DNA of 64,000 nt from the NCBI RefSeq assembly GCF_963169125.1, contig NC_084795.1, positions 257,233,042-257,297,041 of the forward strand. Reading direction: 5' to 3'. This document shows positions 59,899 through 64,000 of the stretch, one piece after another. A program made the translations under genes and the position numbers. Position 1 is the stretch's first letter; every line of letters starts with the position of its first letter. This DNA is from Humulus lupulus. Its lineage: Eukaryota; Streptophyta; Magnoliopsida; Rosales; Cannabaceae. Under the pieces are notes generated by a model, which saw only the letters and a list, made by a program, of their open reading frames with translations, was not told the origin of the DNA and did no database searches.

Positions 59899-60722
59899 AG
59901 AATGTTGTTTTGACATCCATTTGGTGAACATAAATGTTGTATATAGATGATAAGGCAAACAAAAATCTTATAGAAATAGTTCTTGCTACCGGTGCATATG
60001 TGTCAAAGTAATATATTCCCTCTCTTTGTTTGAAACCTTTGGCTACTAGCCTAGCCTTGAAGGTTTGTATGGTGCCATCGGTATGGTATTTCATTCTAAA
60101 TACCCATTTGCACCCAATTGGTTTGGACCCCTTTGGAAAGTCAACCAATTCCCAAGTGTGGTTTGACATAATTGAATCTATTTCATCATTAATTGCCTCT
60201 TTCCAAAAGGCAGAGTCTCGTAAGGACAGTGCTTCCTTGAAAGCTTTGGGATCATCTTCTATTTGAAGTATTATTGGATGTTTCCAAGTAACTTCCTCAT
60301 TATCACATTCAACAAGGTATAATGTCTCTATTGAAGAACACTTCTCAATTGATCCCAAATCTTTGAGCCTTTTCCTCCTTCTAGGCAATTGAGGTTGCTC
60401 ACCAACTATTTTAGGAGTCTCCTCTTGAGGCTCTCTAGTTTGAGTTGGTTCTGACTTGTTGTCATCGCATGACATATTCTCAAAGAACTCAACCTCTCTA
60501 GATTAAATTATTACATTAGACTCCAAGTCTAATAATCTATAAGTTTTGCTATTTTGGGCATAACCCACAAATGCACATCTTATAGCTCTTGCAATAAGCA
60601 AGACACCCCCACACTTTAAGATAACCAATGTTTGTTTTCTTTCCTTTCCATAACTCATATGGAGATATATTATTTTTCTTCATGGGATTACGATTCAAAA
60701 TATGACAAGTGGATAGCAAGGC
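59899..60722 (-). pseudogene. Copia reverse transcriptase, N-terminal part
   Basis: The linker region has AIRCAFVGYAQNSKTYRLLD (near 60590) and REVEFFENM. RT begins in the 197-codon frame 59882-60475 with SAFWKEAINDEIDSIMSNHT, WELVDFPKGSKPIGCKWVF, FKARLVAKGFKQREG and YAPVARTISIRFLFALSS, the RVT_2 start. It ends QMDVKTTFL where the Athila LTR is inserted, so the catalytic YVDD half is missing. A TAA near 60505 splits the linker. Confidence 0.9.
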
Positions 60723-61300
60723 TTAACCCCACAAACTAAAATTCAATTTAGAATGTAATAGCATAGCATTAATCATCTCAATAAATGTTCTATTCTTTCT
60801 TTCCGCTATACCATTTTGTTGTGGAGTGTAAGGGGTTGTACATTCATGAATTATTCCATGTTCTTCACAAAACAAGTTAAATTCATTTGAAAAATATTCA
60901 CCACTATCACTTCTAAGTATTTTAATTTTCCTTTCAAGTTGATTTTCAACTTCCGCTTTATACACTTTAAACACATCAAATGCGTCATCTTTATTTTTAA
61001 GCAAATATACATATGTGAACCTAGATAAATCATCAATAAAAGTAATAAAATATCTACTTCCTCCTCTAGTCAACATTCCATTAAGTTCACATAACTAACT
61101 ATTTATCAAATCTAACAACTTAGAGTTTCTTTCAACACTAGGAAAATGTTTCATTGCCATTTTAGATTTAAAACATAATTCACATTTTTCATGCTCAACA
61201 TTATCACAATCAATTAATCCACATTAGACAGCCCTTTTAATTTTGCTAAATCCTATATGTGCAAGTCTAACATGCCACAAAGTAATAGAATTTGAGTCAA
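60723..61300 (-). pseudogene. Copia integrase
   Basis: Zinc-binding part at 61085-61290 (RLAHIGFSKIKRAV, CELCFKSKMAMK) with a stop before CGLIDC. The core (60723-61076) has YFITFIDDLSRFTYVYLLKN, KILRSDSGEYFSNEF and YTPQQNGIAERKNRTFIEM, so all three catalytic residues are present. SDSGEY has one residue fewer than the usual SDRGGEY. Ends with a stop in FSLWG. Confidence 0.92.
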
Positions 61301-61740
61301 GCATATAACAAGAAGAAGAAACTTTATTGTTCACATTGTCAATGGAAGTACAAAGTTTGAACATGCCATCACAAGCATATCCCTTTCAAATAAAAACACT
61401 GTCTTTGGATAAAATAAGCTTGCCGGAATCTATCACAACCTTGATTCTCAGTTTGTTAAGTAAATTGCCACTCACAAGGTTTCTACTCATTTCCAGTATA
61501 TACAAAACATTGGTGATTAGAACCTTCTTGCCAGATGTGAAGAACAAGTCAATAGTTCCCTTTCCTTCAACCTTGGACCTTTTTCATTGCCCATTTGGAT
61601 TTCATGCCCTTCCTTTGAAGATTCAAATGTCTTGAATAGAGATCTATCATAGGTTACATGAATCGTGGCACAAGTATCATACCACCAACCACTCACCTTT
61701 CCACGAATGGCATTGACCTCACTTAGTGTTACCACTGACT
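61301..61740 (-). pseudogene. Copia protease
   Basis: VSGWWYDTCATIHVTYDRSL holds the active site: DTCAT where most copia proteases have DTGAT or DTGAS. Then FKTFESSKEGHEIQMGNEKG. A frame break follows near 61560, after which NVLYILEMSRNLVSGNLLNK-like sequence is visible on the minus strand to about 61450. Confidence 0.82.
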
Positions 61741-62360
61741 CCTCTTGTGCTGAGTTGACTTTTGCCTAATTATTATGGCTCCTCTTGAACCTAAAATCTC
61801 TAGCAAAGTGGCCATTCTCGCCACACACAAAGCAAGGTCCCTTGGAGCTTTTGAATTGCCCCTCATTCTTCTTGGGCCCCAAGGGTTTTTGGCCCTTGCC
61901 CTTGTTCTTGCCATTTCCTTTACCCTTGTTAGCAGGATTTGCCACTACATTGTCCTTAGAATTCTCTCAATTGGACTTCTCATCATTCAAATCTCTAGAA
62001 CAAGATTTCTGCTCAGTTCTTAAGTGTTTGAGAATTTCCTCCAAAGAAATCTCTTCATTTCTATGGAGCATATTTTTCCTATAGCCTCACCATGAAGGAG
62101 GTAACTTGGCTATAATGGGACCCACAAGAAATTATTCCGGAAATGCAATTTTAAGAGTAGAAAATTTATTCACAGTAATTTGTAGCTCATGAATTTGAAG
62201 GAGAAGGGGTTTATCATCATAAAATTTAAATTCCATATATTTAGTAATAAGGAATTTCTTTGTACCTAACTCTTCCGCTTTGTACTTCTTTTCCAAGACC
62301 ACCAAAAGACCTCCCAAATCTCCTTGGCAGTCTTGGTGTTGGTGTAGAGATCATAGAGCT
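61741..62360 (-). pseudogene. Copia Gag C-terminal half
   Basis: Near the LTR boundary ALYDLYTNTKTAKEIWEV, then EKKYKAEELGTKKFLITKYM (62132-62317) belong to the UBN2-type copia gag. After breaks a Lys/Gly-rich stretch (about 61870-61930) and the zinc knuckle CFVCGENGHFARDF follow; the last Cys is Phe. The N-terminal half was cut off by the Tekay LTR at 62361. Confidence 0.88.
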
Positions 62361-63783
62361 TGTAATGACCCAAATTTCCTAATAAGGTTTAAGACCTTGA
62401 TTAGGAGGTAGGGAGGGCCATAATTGATTTATTGTGCCATTAAATGATTATATGCATGTTTATGTGAATTATATTATTATATGATGATAAATGCATGCAT
62501 GTGGGCCCACATTTCATTATAAGGGCATTTTGGTAATTTGGCCCGTTGAGGGCATATTTGTATATTTTCATGCATGTTGGTGAATTATGAGTAAGACCAA
62601 ATTATATGTGGATTTTTTTGAGCTTTTCGGCATGAGACGATCTCAGAATGCAAGTTATCGATTTGGTCATAACTGGGTTAATTTCGGGGCTCGGGGTGAG
62701 TCTCGGGGTAATTTGGTGATTAAAACATTACTGGGAATTAAAGGGTAATGGGATATGATTTATTAGCATTCAAGAATATTGGGAATAATGGGAATTGGAG
62801 GGTGTTAATTATGATTAACGAGATAGGTGGGAAAGGATGATTTTACCCTTGGTGGCCTTAAGAGGATTTTAAATGACCTAGGGGCATTTTGGTCTTTTGA
62901 CCTTAAGGATTATATCAACCTGAGAAGGCTGTAGAAAATAGAAACCAAAACAGAGCTTCCTTCCCTCCCTCACGATCATCTTCTTCTCTCATTTCTTTGA
63001 ATTTTGAAGCTCAATTTGAGGAACCAAGCTAGGGAGTGGAATCCTGATGGTCTAGGGTTGTGTTCCACCATTGAAGAGGGTGTGATACTAAGATTGAGGT
63101 GAGTTTCTAGCCATTAAAACTCTGGTTTTGCTCTGTTTTTCCTTTTGAGTTTTAGTTGGGATTTTGATTTGAAAGTTGAGAATTCAATGGGGTTTTTGGA
63201 AAAGTTTGGTTAGGTTATGATGCCTAGGACATGTGGAGTAGATATTTGGGTTCATTTGGGGGTTTGGATGGAGTTTGGGATCATGTTTTGAAGGTTGGGA
63301 ATGGAAAACTCGAAGCAGGAAGAACTAAGGCTGGTTCAGCCTAGTTGGCGCTACAACACTAGCCAGGGCAAACCCGTTCTGGTTGTAGCACTGGGGCACT
63401 AGGGAGGCAGCGCTACCCTGTTTTTCCTGATGCATATTTTTGGCACTTTTGAGGGTTTTTGGCTTGGGGTTTCAATTCCTAATGCTCGGGATCGAATCTA
63501 CTCATCGTTTGGGTACGATTCGAGGTTCCGGAAGTGAGGTTTAAGTCAAGAACCTTTTATTGTTGATTTCATTAATTGGATTCCATATTTGGTTATGACT
63601 AGGTGACCGCTAAGGGATTAAAGGATTGATCATTCTCAAGGGTCGTTCATTTGTTATTTCTCGCTCAAACTAGAGGTAAGAAAACTGCACCCAGTATGTG
63701 ATGCATGAGAAACATGTGATTAGGGCATGACATGAATATTGAATATGAGATTGATTAGAGCTTGAGTCTCTATGTTTTTGCAT
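62361..63783 (+). repeat. Tekay-family LTR in copia gag (interrupted)
   Basis: TGTAATGACCCAAATTTCC start, plus orientation. It contains the usual landmarks up to ...AACTGCACCCAGTATGTGATGC near 63680 and is cut at 63783 by another LTR. Left flank GAGCT; the right end is outside the window. It carries GGCGCTACAACACTAGCC-type sequence (63347-63364) where relatives have the CGCGAC arms. Confidence 0.87.
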
Positions 63784-63952
63784 TGTAACGACCCAATATT
63801 CACTAATAAGGCTTAAGGGCCTTGATTAGTGTGCCGGGAGGGCATAATTGGTTTATATGTGAATTAAATGATTTTAATGCATGATTCTGTGATAAGCATG
63901 CTTATGTGATTATATGTTATAATTGTGGAGACCACATTATTATGTGGATATA
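63784..63952 (+). repeat. Second Tekay-family LTR, start only
   Basis: TGTAACGACCCAATATTCACT begins inside the LTR of 62361. The first 169 bp of the family's plus-oriented LTR are readable before the third LTR starts. Confidence 0.8.
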
Positions 63953-64000
63953 TGTAACGCCCTGGTTACCCCAGAACAGTTACGGTGAACCAGAAATTTG
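63953..64000 (-). repeat. Third Tekay-family LTR, start only, reverse orientation
   Basis: TGTAACGCCCTGGTTACCCC resembles the TGTAACACCCTGGATAACC edge of minus-oriented LTRs (17389). It runs off the window. Confidence 0.7.

Larger units (their letters stand above)
59899..62360 (-). mobile_element. Ty1/copia element, internal fragment
   Basis: Minus-strand order from 62360 down: gag, zinc knuckle, protease, integrase, RT, with integrase before RT, which is diagnostic of copia. Cut at 59899 by Athila and at 62361 by a Tekay LTR. Neither LTR of this element is in the window. Confidence 0.9.

Overview
The window is plant nuclear DNA, almost certainly from a eudicot with a repeat-rich genome; I cannot name the species. 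Every protein motif I recognise belongs to an LTR retrotransposon: Ty3/gypsy Tat, Tekay, Galadriel-like and Athila types, Ty1/copia, and one Cassandra-type TRIM. I found no host protein gene, tRNA gene or CRISPR array. Nearly all coding regions are broken by stops, frameshifts or nested insertions, which is typical of heterochromatin.

Left block (1-17388). A minus-strand copia-like element contributes a leader (1-1338) and its 5' LTR (1339-3195). Next is the wreck of an old Tat-lineage element: an intron-containing extra gene with a Transposase_28-like domain on the plus strand (3431-15157), followed by minus-strand RNase H/integrase (15860-17388). The extra gene is split by a small LTR (4092-4971) and by a long copia-like LTR (about 6064-14194). 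That copia LTR is itself split by a structurally complete chromovirus (6775-12698) with matching LTRs, tRNA-iMet primer site, polypurine tract and a CATGG target duplication.

Middle block (17389-37797). Two Tekay-type elements lie in opposite orientation. Element A (minus, 17389-26947) is heavily eroded and carries a solo LTR of its own family. Element B (plus, 26948-37797) is inserted in the 5' LTR of A. B contains a Cassandra TRIM with 5S-rRNA-like LTRs (33134-33888) inside its integrase, and a 2.4-kb solo LTR (34395-36817) inside its own 3' LTR. The block ends at an abrupt junction where a truncated Tekay LTR meets a truncated Athila LTR.

Right block (37798-64000). An Athila element on the minus strand (LTRs at 58502-59898 and 37798-40687) has recognisable gag, protease, RT, RNase H, integrase and env-like regions. 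It is interrupted by a truncated Tekay LTR, by a recent non-autonomous gag-only element (44876-51151, TSD TCTCC) that uses Athila-type priming signals, and by a Tekay solo LTR (53666-56075). Athila is inserted in a copia pol gene (59899-62360). That copia gag is cut by a Tekay LTR, which is cut by a second and then a third Tekay LTR up to the window edge.

The most noteworthy points are: the 5S-bearing TRIM; a GCCGCGACTT / AAGTCGCGGC motif recurring in LTRs of unrelated families; the gag-only element with a series of small hairpins close to its primer site; a hairpin plus purine tract shared by that element and Athila; and an LTR whose promoter has three AACGG motifs and whose transcribed part holds a 51-codon hydrophobic ORF.
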